Part shown: one piece after another, positions 16,928 through 25,117 of the stretch
Numbering within the stretch: the stretch's first letter is position 1
How the letters are laid out: each line of letters starts with the position of its first letter
Assembly (NCBI GenBank): GCA_030145325.1
Contig: JAQYVW010000014.1
Location: forward strand, 1-56,750
Direction: 5' to 3'
From: Desulfurivibrionaceae bacterium
GTDB taxonomy: Bacteria > Desulfobacterota > Desulfobulbia > Desulfobulbales > UBA5123
DNA: 56,750 nt
Translations under genes and position numbers: made by a program
Notes under the pieces: generated by a model
The model's input: the letters and a program-made list of their open reading frames with translations, nothing else
Told to the model about the DNA's origin: nothing
Databases searched by the model: none

Positions 16928-17851
16928 ATGGCTGAGAATATCATTGATGTGGTGATCGTCGGCGCTGGTTGTGCCGGTTTGCAGGCTGCCGTGCATGCGG
17001 TGCGAAAAAAAGCCTCGGTGCTGGTGCTTGGCAAGCCTGAGAAGAGCAGTATTGCTCGCGCCCATGTGGAAAACTACCTCTGTGTGGATGGGGTCAGTGA
17101 CGGCATCGACATGCTGCGGGTGGGAATTGCCCAGGCCACCCGTTTTGGGGCCGAGGTGTGGGAGGAGGATGTCCTGCATATTGAGCAACGGGAAGATCTT
17201 TTTGCGGTGAAGGTTGAGAGTGGTCGTGAGGTCGTTGCTCGCACCCTGATCCTGGCCACCGGCACTTCGCGTAAGAAGCTCAAGGTTAAGGGCGAAAAAG
17301 AGCTTCTCGGGCGTGGCGTCAGTTACTGTGTTGATTGCGATGCCAACTTTTTTAGGAACGCCAAGGTGGCGGTGGTGGGTAACGAATCAGCTGCCGTGGA
17401 CGGGGCGCTCACCCTCACCGGTTATGCCTCTGATGTCTATCTGGTCGCCAAGGAGTTGGCGGTTACCGATGCGCTGCGGGCTCGCCTGGCCGAGAGTACG
17501 GTGGAGTTGAAGGAAGGGGCTTGGGTTAAGGACATTGCGGGTGAAAACGCGGTGACCGGGCTGACCCTTGATGATGATTCTGTTCTCGATGTGGAAGGGG
17601 TATTCATCGAGCTTGGCGCCAAGGGGGCCATGGAGCTGGCGGTTAATATCGGTGTCCAGCTTGATATGGATACCTTTACTTATATAGATACCAATAAAAA
17701 GCAGGCCACCAGTGTTGTCGGCATCTACGCTGCCGGTGATATTGCCGGGCCTCCGCACCAGATGGCCAAGGCGGTGGGCGAGGGCTGTGTGGCGGGTTGG
17801 GAAGCGGCCAACTACGCTAATAAGCAGAAACGGGAAGCTGGCGCTGAGTAA
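16928..17851 (+). CDS. Thioredoxin reductase-like flavoprotein lacking the usual NADPH signature
   Basis: A 307-residue protein of the low-molecular-weight thioredoxin reductase fold. The FAD-binding VVIVGAGCAGLQAAV lies at the N-terminus, ATGTSRK follows, the redox pair is C134/C137 in YCVDCDANFF, and the C-terminal FAD motif is GIYAAGDIAGPPHQ. The second nucleotide-binding site is abnormal: VVGNESAAVDGA replaces the GGGxSA pattern, and the HRRxxxR stretch that grips the NADPH phosphate is absent (YLVAKELAVTDALRA). It may therefore use NADH, ferredoxin or another donor. Start ATG 16928 is chosen over GTG 16922 because AAGGAG lies 8 bases upstream. It is followed closely by tadA. Confidence 0.8.
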   Translation: MAENIIDVVIVGAGCAGLQAAVHAVRKKASVLVLGKPEKSSIARAHVENYLCVDGVSDGIDMLRVGIAQATRFGAEVWEEDVLHIEQREDLFAVKVESGREVVARTLILATGTSRKKLKVKGEKELLGRGVSYCVDCDANFFRNAKVAVVGNESAAVDGALTLTGYASDVYLVAKELAVTDALRARLAESTVELKEGAWVKDIAGENAVTGLTLDDDSVLDVEGVFIELGAKGAMELAVNIGVQLDMDTFTYIDTNKKQATSVVGIYAAGDIAGPPHQMAKAVGEGCVAGWEAANYANKQKREAGAE

Positions 17852-17869
17852 TTGGCCGGTGGTGGGCAA

Positions 17870-18340
17870 ATGAGCGAGCAGGACGGACACTATATGGAGT
17901 TAGCCTTGGCCCAGGCGCAGCAGGCGGCGGAGCGAGGGGAAGTGCCGGTGGGGGCGGTGGTGGTCAGTCCGGCAGGAGAACTTCTTGCCCGTGACGGTAA
18001 TCGCACCATTGAGCTTGCCGATCCCTCTGCCCATGCCGAGATGTTGGCCATGCGCGCGGCCGGGATTAAGCTTGGGAACTATCGCTTGACAGCCTGCACC
18101 CTCTATGTAACTTTGGAGCCTTGTGTGATGTGTGCCGGGGCCATGATCCATGCCCGCATCGGTCGCGTGGTTTACGGGGCCACTGATCCCAAAACCGGGG
18201 CCATCGCCAGTGTCTACCAGATCGGTGGTGATGGGCGGCTCAATCATGGCCTTGATACGGAAAGTGGGGTGCTGGCTGTTGAAGCCGCAACCCTCCTTCG
18301 GGATTTTTTCAAGGCGCGGCGCAACCAGCAGAGATCATGA
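17870..18340 (+). CDS. tadA: tRNA-specific adenosine-34 deaminase
   Basis: A 156-residue cytidine/deoxycytidylate-deaminase-fold enzyme. The catalytic motif SAHAEM (H55, E57) and the zinc ligands in LEPCVMCAGAM (C85, C88) are intact, and residues ARIGRVVYGATDPKTGA follow as in TadA. It converts the wobble adenosine of tRNA-Arg(ACG) to inosine. ATG 17870 is preferred to a TTG at 17852 because the family begins near MxxAL. The gene lies 18 bases after the thioredoxin reductase-like gene and just before two serine tRNA genes. Confidence 0.92.
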   Translation: MSEQDGHYMELALAQAQQAAERGEVPVGAVVVSPAGELLARDGNRTIELADPSAHAEMLAMRAAGIKLGNYRLTACTLYVTLEPCVMCAGAMIHARIGRVVYGATDPKTGAIASVYQIGGDGRLNHGLDTESGVLAVEAATLLRDFFKARRNQQRS

Positions 18341-18391
18341 TCATGGCTGTAGGGCTGCTCGATGGTGGTTTCAGTACAGTTTGTTTGACTT

Positions 18392-18481
18392 GGAGGGGTG
18401 CCGGAGTGGTCGAACGGGACGGATTCGAAATCCGTTGTGCCTGCGAGGGCACCGTGGGTTCGAATCCCACCCTCTCTTCCA
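18392..18481 (+). tRNA. tRNA-Ser (anticodon CGA)
   Basis: A 90-base cloverleaf with a long variable arm typical of serine tRNA. The anticodon loop TTCGAAA lies between GACGGA and TCCGT; the T-arm is GTGGGTTCGAATCCCAC and the 3' CCA is encoded. The acceptor stem GGAGGGG/CCTCTCT includes G-U pairs, one at the first position, and the discriminator reads T rather than the usual G for serine, which is odd. Confidence 0.9.
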
Positions 18482-18488
18482 TTTTTAG

Positions 18489-18529
18489 CCGTCGACAAAA
18501 CTAATATAAAAAGACGGTGATTTTTTTTT
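18489..18529 (+). terminator. Terminator after tRNA-Ser(CGA)
   Basis: CCGTC (18489-18493) pairs with GACGG (18513-18517) around an A/T-rich loop of 19 bases, followed by nine T. The stem is short. Confidence 0.45.
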
Positions 18530-18627
18530 ACGTTTTGAGTATATTCCCCATCTTCTCCTTCGGGAGGAGTGTTATTGTTACTGACGTCGCTTCTCTGTGC
18601 GACTGTAGATAGAACAATAATTTGTGC

Positions 18628-18715
<88 letters not shown>

Positions 18716-18732
18716 TACAGGTCTTGAGTTTT

Positions 18733-18834
18733 GATAGCCGGGTCCTGCGCAACAAAGGCTCGCGAACCCCGCCAGGTCCGGAAGGAAGCAACGGTAGTGA
18801 GTACCTTTGTGTGCCGCAGGGGTGCCTGGCTATC
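18733..18834 (+). ncRNA. ffs: Signal recognition particle RNA, small bacterial 4.5S type
   Basis: The conserved apical domain is present: CGCCAGGTCCGGAAGGAAGC, then GGTAGTGA and GCCGCAGGGGTGCCTGGC. The ends GATAGCCGGG and CCTGGCTATC pair to close the hairpin. A T-run directly follows, acting as terminator. The RNA pairs with Ffh to target membrane proteins. It lies immediately before dnaX, a common placement. Confidence 0.95.
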
Positions 18835-18854
18835 ATTTTTTTGACCAATAGACC

Positions 18855-20621
18855 ATGTCATATCTTGTCCTTGCCAGAAAATATCGCCCCCAGACCTTTG
18901 CCCAGGTAGTTGGCCAACGTCCAGTTGTCCGCACCCTGCAAAATGCACTGGCTCGTAATCGAGTCGCCCATGCCATGCTTTTCAGTGGTGTGCGCGGGGT
19001 CGGCAAGACTACTCTTGCCCGGATCATGGCCAAGGCCACCAACTGCACCGCCCCCGTTGACAATGAACCCTGCAATGAATGTGATTCCTGCCGTGAGATA
19101 ACCGCCGGCTCCGCTGTGGATCTCCATGAAATAGATGGCGCTTCCAATCGTGGTATCCAGGAGATTCGCGAGCTTAAAGAAAATATCCGCTTCTTCCCCA
19201 CCAAAGGGCGCTATAAGATCATCATCATCGATGAGGTGCACATGCTCACCACCGAGGCCTTCAACGCCCTGTTGAAGACCCTGGAAGAGCCGCCCGCCCA
19301 TGTCTATTTCATGTTCGCCACCACCGAACTGCATAAGGTGCCCATCACCATTCTTTCCCGTTGTCAGCGTTATGAGTTGCGGCGGGTTCCCTTTGCCGAA
19401 CTGATCGCATTTTTTAAACAACTGGCCGGGGCAGAGAAAGTTGATATCTCTGCTCGGGCTCTGGAGATGATCGCCAGCGAGGCGGGTGGTAGTGTGCGTG
19501 ATGGTCTGAGCCTCCTTGATCAGATTTTTTCCTTTGGTGGCGATACGGTCACCGACGATGATGTGACCCAGGTGTTGGGGCTGGTGGATCGCTCCACCTT
19601 TCATGCCTTGGCCACGGCGCTGTTGGCCGGTGATTTGGCCCAGTGTCTTGAATTGTTGGATCGAAGTTACGGGGCGGGGATTGACCTCAAGCGCTTTGCC
19701 AATGATCTCCTTGCTTTTTTCCGGGCCATGCTGGTGTGCAAGAACTGTCGGCAGCCGGAAAGCCTTCTCGATTTGTCCGACCAGGAATTGACCTCGGTGC
19801 GGGAGCTTGCCGCCGCCCATAGCGGCGAAACCGTTTATAATTATTTTAATCAGTTGCTAGAGGGGGTGGAGGCCATGCAGTACTCCTCTCGGCCCCGGCT
19901 GGTTTTGGAGATGGCCTTTATCCGGGCCGCGCAGTCTGGAGCAGTGACCCCGGTTACCGATTTACTTACCCGTCTTGATGATGTCTTGCGCGGGGTGACG
20001 CCAGTTCCCCCAGCCGTTAAGCCAGCCCCGTTGTCGGCAGGTGCTCTGAGTACTGCTGAGCCGACCCCTGTTGCTCCGCCCTTGCCACCGGCAGCGCAAC
20101 AGGCAGTCTCGCCTGTTCAGCCACCACCGTCTCCTGCCGTCCCGCCGGTGGCGGCTCCTGGGCAGAAGTCGGTAGCGAAGCCGGAGGCTGAAAAAAAGCC
20201 GGTCTCTGAACCGGTGGTGATCCAGACCAGCCCGAAAGTGGTTCGGAACAACTGGGAAGAGTTTATCGATTATGTCAAGGATCGCAAAACGTGGATGGCG
20301 CAATCTCTTAGCCTTAATTCCGGCACCCGTGAGGAAGAAGGCGAGCTGGTGATCAAGTTTGCCGTGGCCTCCGATTGTAAGGTTTTGCAGGATCCAGATC
20401 ACGTGAAGCTCCTCACCGAATTTGCCCAGGATTTTTTTCAGAAGGAGCTGCGGGTACGGATCAGCGTGCGCGGAGCCGCTGCGGGGGCGGTGACGGATGA
20501 AAGCCAGGATGATTTGCAGGAGGAACGTCGCGCTTTGGCCAATGATCCCCTGGTGCAGGTGGCCAGCGAAGTTTTTAATGCCCAGGTAGTTGGTATTCGT
20601 ACCGGTCCCAGGAGCAGGTAA
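18855..20621 (+). CDS. dnaX: DNA polymerase III subunits gamma and tau
   Basis: A 588-residue clamp-loader ATPase. Walker A is GVRGVGKTT (45-53), a four-cysteine zinc module follows (C-TAPVDNEP-C-NE-C-DS-C), Walker B is IIIDEVHML and the SRC motif sits in TILSRCQRY. The Pro/Ala-rich linker (about 370-450) and the C-terminal tau-like domain IV/V region are retained. It loads the beta clamp and couples polymerase to helicase. The start ATG 18855 has no obvious ribosome site but matches the family start MSYLVLARKYRP. It begins the conserved dnaX-ybaB-recR unit. Confidence 0.95.
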   Translation: MSYLVLARKYRPQTFAQVVGQRPVVRTLQNALARNRVAHAMLFSGVRGVGKTTLARIMAKATNCTAPVDNEPCNECDSCREITAGSAVDLHEIDGASNRGIQEIRELKENIRFFPTKGRYKIIIIDEVHMLTTEAFNALLKTLEEPPAHVYFMFATTELHKVPITILSRCQRYELRRVPFAELIAFFKQLAGAEKVDISARALEMIASEAGGSVRDGLSLLDQIFSFGGDTVTDDDVTQVLGLVDRSTFHALATALLAGDLAQCLELLDRSYGAGIDLKRFANDLLAFFRAMLVCKNCRQPESLLDLSDQELTSVRELAAAHSGETVYNYFNQLLEGVEAMQYSSRPRLVLEMAFIRAAQSGAVTPVTDLLTRLDDVLRGVTPVPPAVKPAPLSAGALSTAEPTPVAPPLPPAAQQAVSPVQPPPSPAVPPVAAPGQKSVAKPEAEKKPVSEPVVIQTSPKVVRNNWEEFIDYVKDRKTWMAQSLSLNSGTREEEGELVIKFAVASDCKVLQDPDHVKLLTEFAQDFFQKELRVRISVRGAAAGAVTDESQDDLQEERRALANDPLVQVASEVFNAQVVGIRTGPRSR

Positions 20622-20647
20622 TTTCTTTACTTTATGGAGAACGTCTT

Positions 20648-20956
20648 ATGGATATGAGTGCGCTCATGCAGCAGGCCCAGCAGTTTCAGGGCCGGATGCA
20701 GCAGATGCAAGAGGAACTGGCCAAGCAACAGGTAACCTCCACCGTGGGCGGAGGAATGGTTTCCGTCACCGTTAATGGTCGGCATCAGTTGCTCAATATC
20801 AGTATTGACCGGGAGGTCGTAAATCCCGATGATGTTGGCATGCTTCAAGATTTGGTCGCGGCGGCGGTGAATGATGCCATGGGCAAGGCTCAGGAGATGA
20901 TCCAACATGAAACCAGTAAACTCACTGGCGGCATCAAGATTCCTGGGATGTTTTAG
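20648..20956 (+). CDS. ybaB: YbaB/EbfC family nucleoid-associated protein
   Basis: A 102-residue protein with the family pattern: Gln/Met-rich N-terminal helix (MQQAQQFQGRMQQMQEEL), a central strand region with GGGMVSVTVNG, and a C-terminal helix with DLVAAAVNDAMGKA. It binds DNA as a dimer. A GGAGA ribosome site is 7 bases upstream. It sits between dnaX and recR, as in most bacteria. Confidence 0.93.
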   Translation: MDMSALMQQAQQFQGRMQQMQEELAKQQVTSTVGGGMVSVTVNGRHQLLNISIDREVVNPDDVGMLQDLVAAAVNDAMGKAQEMIQHETSKLTGGIKIPGMF

Positions 20957-20958
20957 CT

Positions 20959-21573
20959 ATGGATGTGGTGCCGCCGCCACTGGCTCGGCTGATTACCGAT
21001 CTTAACCGTTTGCCGGGGATTGGTAAGAAGACCGCCACCCGGTTGGCTTTACATCTCTTGCGGCGACCAGCGGTGGAGGCGCAGACCCTGGGGCGTGATC
21101 TCGTCGACCTGCATCAGTCAATTGGTCTGTGCGGTAACTGTTTCGCTTTTTCCGAATCGGATCCGTGTCGAATCTGTGCTGATGCCCGTCGTGACCCGCA
21201 GCTGGTCTGCGTGGTTGAGGAACCGGCCGATCTGATGGCCATTGAGAAAACCGGCGCCTTTAAGGGCCAGTACCATATCTTGCACGGGGTGCTGTCTCCC
21301 ATGGACGGGATCGGCCCGGAAGAGATCAAGGTGCAGGCGCTGCTGCAGCGGGTGCGTCGCCAGCAGGTGCGGGAGGTGCTCATCGCCACCAGCTCCACGG
21401 TGCCTGGTGAGGCCACAGCCTCTTACTTGGTGGATAAGCTAAGCGGGATGGAAGTGCGGGTGACCAGATTGGCCTGTGGCATTCCCATGGGGATGGATAT
21501 CAAGTATGCTGATGAGCTGACCTTGGAGCGGGCAATTGACGCCCGTAACGATGCTGGTGGCAGGACGAAATAA
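20959..21573 (+). CDS. recR: Recombination mediator protein RecR
   Basis: A 204-residue protein. It has the N-terminal helix-hairpin-helix LNRLPGIGKKTATRLALH, a zinc finger C58-C61-C70-C73, a TOPRIM domain (VCVVEEPADLMAIEKT) and a Walker-B-like C-terminus (LACGIPMGMDIKYADELTL). It works with RecO and RecF to load RecA at gaps. The gene starts two bases after the ybaB stop, so the pair is probably translationally coupled. Confidence 0.95.
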   Translation: MDVVPPPLARLITDLNRLPGIGKKTATRLALHLLRRPAVEAQTLGRDLVDLHQSIGLCGNCFAFSESDPCRICADARRDPQLVCVVEEPADLMAIEKTGAFKGQYHILHGVLSPMDGIGPEEIKVQALLQRVRRQQVREVLIATSSTVPGEATASYLVDKLSGMEVRVTRLACGIPMGMDIKYADELTLERAIDARNDAGGRTK

Positions 21574-21608
21574 ATTAGTTGCGAATCGCGGTCAGGGAGA
21601 CAATAATC

Positions 21609-21637
21609 TTGACAGCCCCCGGAATAATTGGTAAACG
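21609..21637 (+). promoter_or_regulatory. Promoter for tRNA-Val
   Basis: TTGACA (21609-21614) followed after 17 bases by TAAACG (21632-21637), placing the start a short distance before the tRNA at 21658. The -35 is perfect and the -10 is weak. Confidence 0.5.
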
Positions 21638-21657
21638 GATGCCGATCAATACTTAAT

Positions 21658-21732
21658 AGGCGCGTAGCTCAGTGGGAGAGCACTACACTGACACTGTAGT
21701 GGTCGGCGGTTCAAATCCGCCCGTGCCTACCA
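21658..21732 (+). tRNA. tRNA-Val (anticodon GAC)
   Basis: A 75-base cloverleaf. The acceptor is AGGCGCG/CGTGCCT with one G-U pair, the anticodon loop CTGACAC sits between CTACA and TGTAG, the T-arm is GGCGGTTCAAATCCGCC, and CCA is encoded. Confidence 0.95.
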
Positions 21733-21740
21733 GACGACAC

Positions 21741-21767
21741 AACGCTTTTTCTTAGCGTTTCTTTTTA
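21741..21767 (+). terminator. Intrinsic terminator after tRNA-Val
   Basis: AACGC (21741-21745) pairs with GCGTT (21755-21759) and is followed by a T-rich tract. Confidence 0.55.
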
Positions 21768-21773
21768 TAAATG

Positions 21774-21801
21774 GCTTCGCAATGTTTGTTCGTTGCGAAG
21801 C
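21774..21801 (+). promoter_or_regulatory. Leader hairpin upstream of thrS
   Basis: GCTTCGCAA (21774-21782) and TTGCGAAGC (21793-21801) form a perfect 9-bp stem with a 10-base loop, 48 bases before the thrS start. No long T-run follows. It could be part of a translational operator or attenuator; that is inference. Confidence 0.4.
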
Positions 21802-21848
21802 TTATTTGTTCCGGCAATAAGGCGGGACTTCGGAGTTGTGGCAAGATC

Positions 21849-23792
21849 ATGGCAGAAATCTCTCTTTCAGCGCAAGGTAATGAGCCAAAACAATTTCCGG
21901 CCGGAGTGCTTGCCGAGGCGGCGCTTAAGGAGTTGGTCTCTAATAAGGTGCGTAAGCAGACAGTTGCGGTGCGAGTTGGTGCTGATATTGTCGATCTTTC
22001 CTCACCCCTTACTAGTGATGGGGATCTCGAGCCAATTACCATCCAGATGGCCGAGGGGCTGGAGATCTTGCGCCACAGCGCGGCCCATGTGATGGCCCAT
22101 GCGGTGGTTGATCTGTACGGAGCTGAGGTTAAGGTGGCCATCGGTCCGGCCATTGCCGACGGTTTTTATTACGATTTTGATTTGGGCGACACTTTTTCGC
22201 CCGATGATTTTGAGCGCATTGAAGCACGGATGCAGGAGATTATCGCTTCCGCTGCCCCCTTTGTTCGGACTACCATTGCTGCCGAGGCCGCAATCACCCT
22301 TTTTGAAGAAAAAGGGCAGCCTTATAAAGTAGAATTGCTCCAGGATCTTGGGGGGGAAGAAATTTCTCTCTATCAGATTGGCGATTTCGTTGATCTCTGC
22401 CGTGGGCCGCATCTGCCCCATGTTGGCTTGTTGAAAGCCTTCAAGCTGACCCGGGTGGCAGGCGCTTATTGGCGTGGTGATGAGTCTAGACCCATGCTGC
22501 AGCGGATATACGGAACGGCTTTCTTTGATGCCAAGGCGCTGAAGAAATATCTCTTCCAGTTGGAAGAAGCCAAAAAACGGGATCACCGTAAGCTTGGCAA
22601 GGAGCTTGAGCTCTTTACCATTCAGGATCAGGTTGGCCCAGGGTTGATCCTCTGGCAGCCCAAAGGGGCCTTGCTGCGGCGGCTCATTGAGGATTACTGG
22701 AAGGACGAGCATTACCGGCATGACTATGAGTTGGTCTGCACCCCGCATATCGCTAAGATCGATATGTGGAAGACCAGTGGGCATCTTGATTTCTATGGAG
22801 AGAACATGTTCTCTTCCATCGATATCGAGGATGTCAGCTACCAGCTGAAGCCCATGAACTGCCCTTTTCATATCGGGATTTACAAATCTCGAAAAAGAAG
22901 TTATCGGGAATTTCCCATCCGTTGGTGTGAGTTGGGCACCGTTTATCGCTTTGAAAAAACAGGCGCTTTGCACGGTCTGATGCGGGTTCGCGGTTTTACT
23001 CAGGATGACGCGCACATCTTTTGTCGGCCTGAGCAGCTTGAGGAAGAGATCTATAAAATTCTCGATCTTAACCTCCAGGTCTTGCAAACATTCGGCTTTG
23101 CAGAGTATGATGTCTATCTTTCCACCCGACCAGAGAAATATGTCGGTAGTGATGAGCATTGGGATCAGTCCACCGAGGCCTTGAAAAAAGCCCTTGAAAA
23201 GAAGGGTTTAGCCTATGAGGTCGACCCTGGTGAAGGGGTATTCTACGGCCCTAAGATAGATATCAAGATTCGCGACGTCATCGGTCGCGCCTGGCAGTGT
23301 TCCACCATTCAGGTTGACTTCAACTTGCCGGAGCGTTTTGAACTTGCCTATACCGGCGAAGATGGCAAGGATCACCAACCGATCATGATTCATCGGGCCC
23401 TGATGGGTTCGTTGGAACGGTTCTTTGGTGTTTTGACCGAGCATTATGCCGGAGCCTTCCCCATGTGGTTGGCACCGGTGCAGGCGCGGATCATGAATAT
23501 CACCGATGACCAGCTCAGTTATGTCGATGACGTTTACCGGCAGTTGCGGGCAGCTGGGGTGCGGGTTGAAAAAGATAACCGCAACGAAAAATTGAATTTC
23601 AAGATCCGTGAGGCACAGTTAGCCAAGGTACCTTACATGGTGATTGTTGGTGATAAGGAAATGGAAGCCGGGCAGGTTACGGTGCGCTTACGAGACGGTA
23701 AGAATCTTGAGCCCATGTCCATCGCTGAACTGATTACGAAAGTCCAGGAAGAGAGCGCGGCCTCAATGGGGCCGACAACTACTCCGGCTTAA
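21849..23792 (+). CDS. thrS: Threonyl-tRNA synthetase
   Basis: A 647-residue class II synthetase that charges tRNA-Thr. It has an N-terminal TGS domain, an editing domain with the HxxxH metal motif in RHSAAHVMAHAV (near residue 75) and the CRGPHLPHVG signature. The catalytic core has motif 2 RFEKTGALHGLMRVRGFTQD and motif 3 MIHRALMGSLERFFGVL. A C-terminal anticodon-binding domain (MNITDDQLSYVDD onward) completes it. Start ATG 21849 (MAEISLS) is chosen; an in-frame codon at 21771 would place a leader hairpin inside the coding region. It begins the thrS-infC-rpmI-rplT-pheS-pheT translation cluster. Confidence 0.95.
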   Translation: MAEISLSAQGNEPKQFPAGVLAEAALKELVSNKVRKQTVAVRVGADIVDLSSPLTSDGDLEPITIQMAEGLEILRHSAAHVMAHAVVDLYGAEVKVAIGPAIADGFYYDFDLGDTFSPDDFERIEARMQEIIASAAPFVRTTIAAEAAITLFEEKGQPYKVELLQDLGGEEISLYQIGDFVDLCRGPHLPHVGLLKAFKLTRVAGAYWRGDESRPMLQRIYGTAFFDAKALKKYLFQLEEAKKRDHRKLGKELELFTIQDQVGPGLILWQPKGALLRRLIEDYWKDEHYRHDYELVCTPHIAKIDMWKTSGHLDFYGENMFSSIDIEDVSYQLKPMNCPFHIGIYKSRKRSYREFPIRWCELGTVYRFEKTGALHGLMRVRGFTQDDAHIFCRPEQLEEEIYKILDLNLQVLQTFGFAEYDVYLSTRPEKYVGSDEHWDQSTEALKKALEKKGLAYEVDPGEGVFYGPKIDIKIRDVIGRAWQCSTIQVDFNLPERFELAYTGEDGKDHQPIMIHRALMGSLERFFGVLTEHYAGAFPMWLAPVQARIMNITDDQLSYVDDVYRQLRAAGVRVEKDNRNEKLNFKIREAQLAKVPYMVIVGDKEMEAGQVTVRLRDGKNLEPMSIAELITKVQEESAASMGPTTTPA

Positions 23793-23818
23793 GAGATTTG
23801 TACGTCACTGGTTATTTG

Positions 23819-23834
23819 AGGAGGTAGTGGTATT
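23819..23834 (+). promoter_or_regulatory. Strong ribosome site deciding an AUU start for infC
   Basis: AGGAGGT (23819-23825) lies six bases before ATT at 23832. No ATG, GTG or TTG occurs at the right distance, and the frame from this ATT gives the conserved IF3 N-terminus. Confidence 0.8.
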
Positions 23835-24377
23835 AAAGGCAAGCGAAAGAGCGAAAAGGGCGGACGCGAAGTCCGGGCTAACGTCAATGATATGATCCGT
23901 TCTGATGAGGTGCGGGTTATTGACGAAGAGGGCGAGCAGTTAGGCGTCCTGGTTCTGGCCGCAGCCTTGGCAAGGGCTGAGGAAGTTGGGCTTGATCTGG
24001 TTGAGGTATCTCCTACGGCTAAGCCGCCGGTATGCCGAATCATGGATTACGGTAAATACCGCTATGAGCAGAGCAAGAAGCAGCAGGAGGCCAAGAAGAA
24101 ACAGACCGTTGTCGAGATCAAGGAAATTAAGCTGCGCCCCAAGACCGAGACCCACGATCTGAACTTCAAGATCAAGAACATCCGCAAGTTTCTTGAGCAG
24201 AAAAACAAGGTTAAGGTCACCTTACGTTTCCGAGGCCGTGAAATTATATACGCCGACACCCTTGGCCGTGAGGTCTTGAAGAAGGTCGGTGCAGCAGTGG
24301 AAGATGTTGGGGTCATCCTGCAATTTCCCACCATGGAAGGACGGCAGATGGCAATGTTCATTGGCCCCAAGCCCTGA
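23832..24377 (+). CDS. infC: Translation initiation factor IF-3 (AUU start)
   Basis: A 181-residue factor that binds the 30S subunit and checks start-codon choice. From ATT 23832 the protein reads (M)KGKRKSEKGG... then VRANVNDMIRSDEVRVID, the family N-domain. The next in-frame ATG at 23892 would remove about 20 residues of it. The C-domain is complete (KNKVKVTLRFRGREI, FPTMEGRQM). Rare AUU starts on infC are known in other bacteria, where IF-3 represses its own translation, so autoregulation is expected here. It lies 40 bases after thrS and 59 before rpmI. Confidence 0.93.
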   Translation: MKGKRKSEKGGREVRANVNDMIRSDEVRVIDEEGEQLGVLVLAAALARAEEVGLDLVEVSPTAKPPVCRIMDYGKYRYEQSKKQQEAKKKQTVVEIKEIKLRPKTETHDLNFKIKNIRKFLEQKNKVKVTLRFRGREIIYADTLGREVLKKVGAAVEDVGVILQFPTMEGRQMAMFIGPKP

Positions 24378-24436
24378 TCCTACAAATTAGTTTTAAGAAT
24401 TTTATATCCGTAAGTATTTAGGAAGGAGATTAGATC

Positions 24437-24634
24437 ATGCCCAAAATGAAAACCAATCGAGGCGCAGCCAAGCGTTTCAAGAAGACCGGCTCTGGAAAAA
24501 TCGTTCGTCGGAAGGCTTTTAGCAGCCACATTCTTACCAAGAAGAGCACCAAGCGGAAACGGAATCTGCGTCAGGCCGGTTTGGTTGATGCTTCCAACGT
24601 GAAAGGTGTAAAGCGGATTCTGCCCTACCTGTAA
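24437..24634 (+). CDS. rpmI: 50S ribosomal protein L35
   Basis: A 65-residue, strongly basic protein beginning [20 protein letters not shown], the typical L35 start, and ending ILPYL. The ribosome site AGGAAGGAG is clear. It lies between infC and rplT as in most bacteria. Confidence 0.97.
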   Translation: MPKMKTNRGAAKRFKKTGSGKIVRRKAFSSHILTKKSTKRKRNLRQAGLVDASNVKGVKRILPYL

Positions 24635-24728
24635 GTATGTGTTTGATGCAGGTCAGGTTTAAGCAGCAAGAATAATGAATGACCGTGGCGGCACGTAGGT
24701 GTCGCTACAAACGTTTGAGGAGATTGAG

Positions 24729-25085
24729 ATGCCTAGGGTAACACGTGGATTTAAAGCCCGTCGAAGAAGAAATAAGGTTCTGAATATGGCTAAAGGCTAC
24801 CGTGGTGGCCGCAGCCGTTTGTTCCGTAGCGCCACCGAGGCTGTTGATCGGGCTCTTGGTTTTGCCTACCGTGACCGTCGTCAGCGTAAGCGTGACTTCC
24901 GGAAACTGTGGATCGCCAGAATCAGCGCTGCTGCCAAAATGGCCGGAACTTCTTATAGCCGCCTGATGGGTGGTTTGAAGAAAGCTGATGTCAGCCTTGA
25001 TCGGAAGGTTCTTTCCAACATGGCAATTCTTGATCCCAAGGCTTTCAATAAAGTCGTTTCGATCGCCGCCGAAAAGCTGTCCTAA
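24729..25085 (+). CDS. rplT: 50S ribosomal protein L20
   Basis: A 118-residue basic protein starting [18 protein letters not shown] with the conserved [14 protein letters not shown]. Start ATG 24729 has GAGGAG upstream, whereas the in-frame TTG-type codon at 24699 would add ten non-conserved residues. L20 is an early 50S assembly protein and in other bacteria represses this operon. Confidence 0.97.
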   Translation: MPRVTRGFKARRRRNKVLNMAKGYRGGRSRLFRSATEAVDRALGFAYRDRRQRKRDFRKLWIARISAAAKMAGTSYSRLMGGLKKADVSLDRKVLSNMAILDPKAFNKVVSIAAEKLS

Positions 25086-25117
25086 GCGGACTGCACTGAC
25101 CGGGCCCGCTTTTTGTT

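Noticed and set aside
22002-23159. 385-codon minus-strand frame across thrS
   Set aside because: Antisense shadow of an essential synthetase gene with intact motifs.
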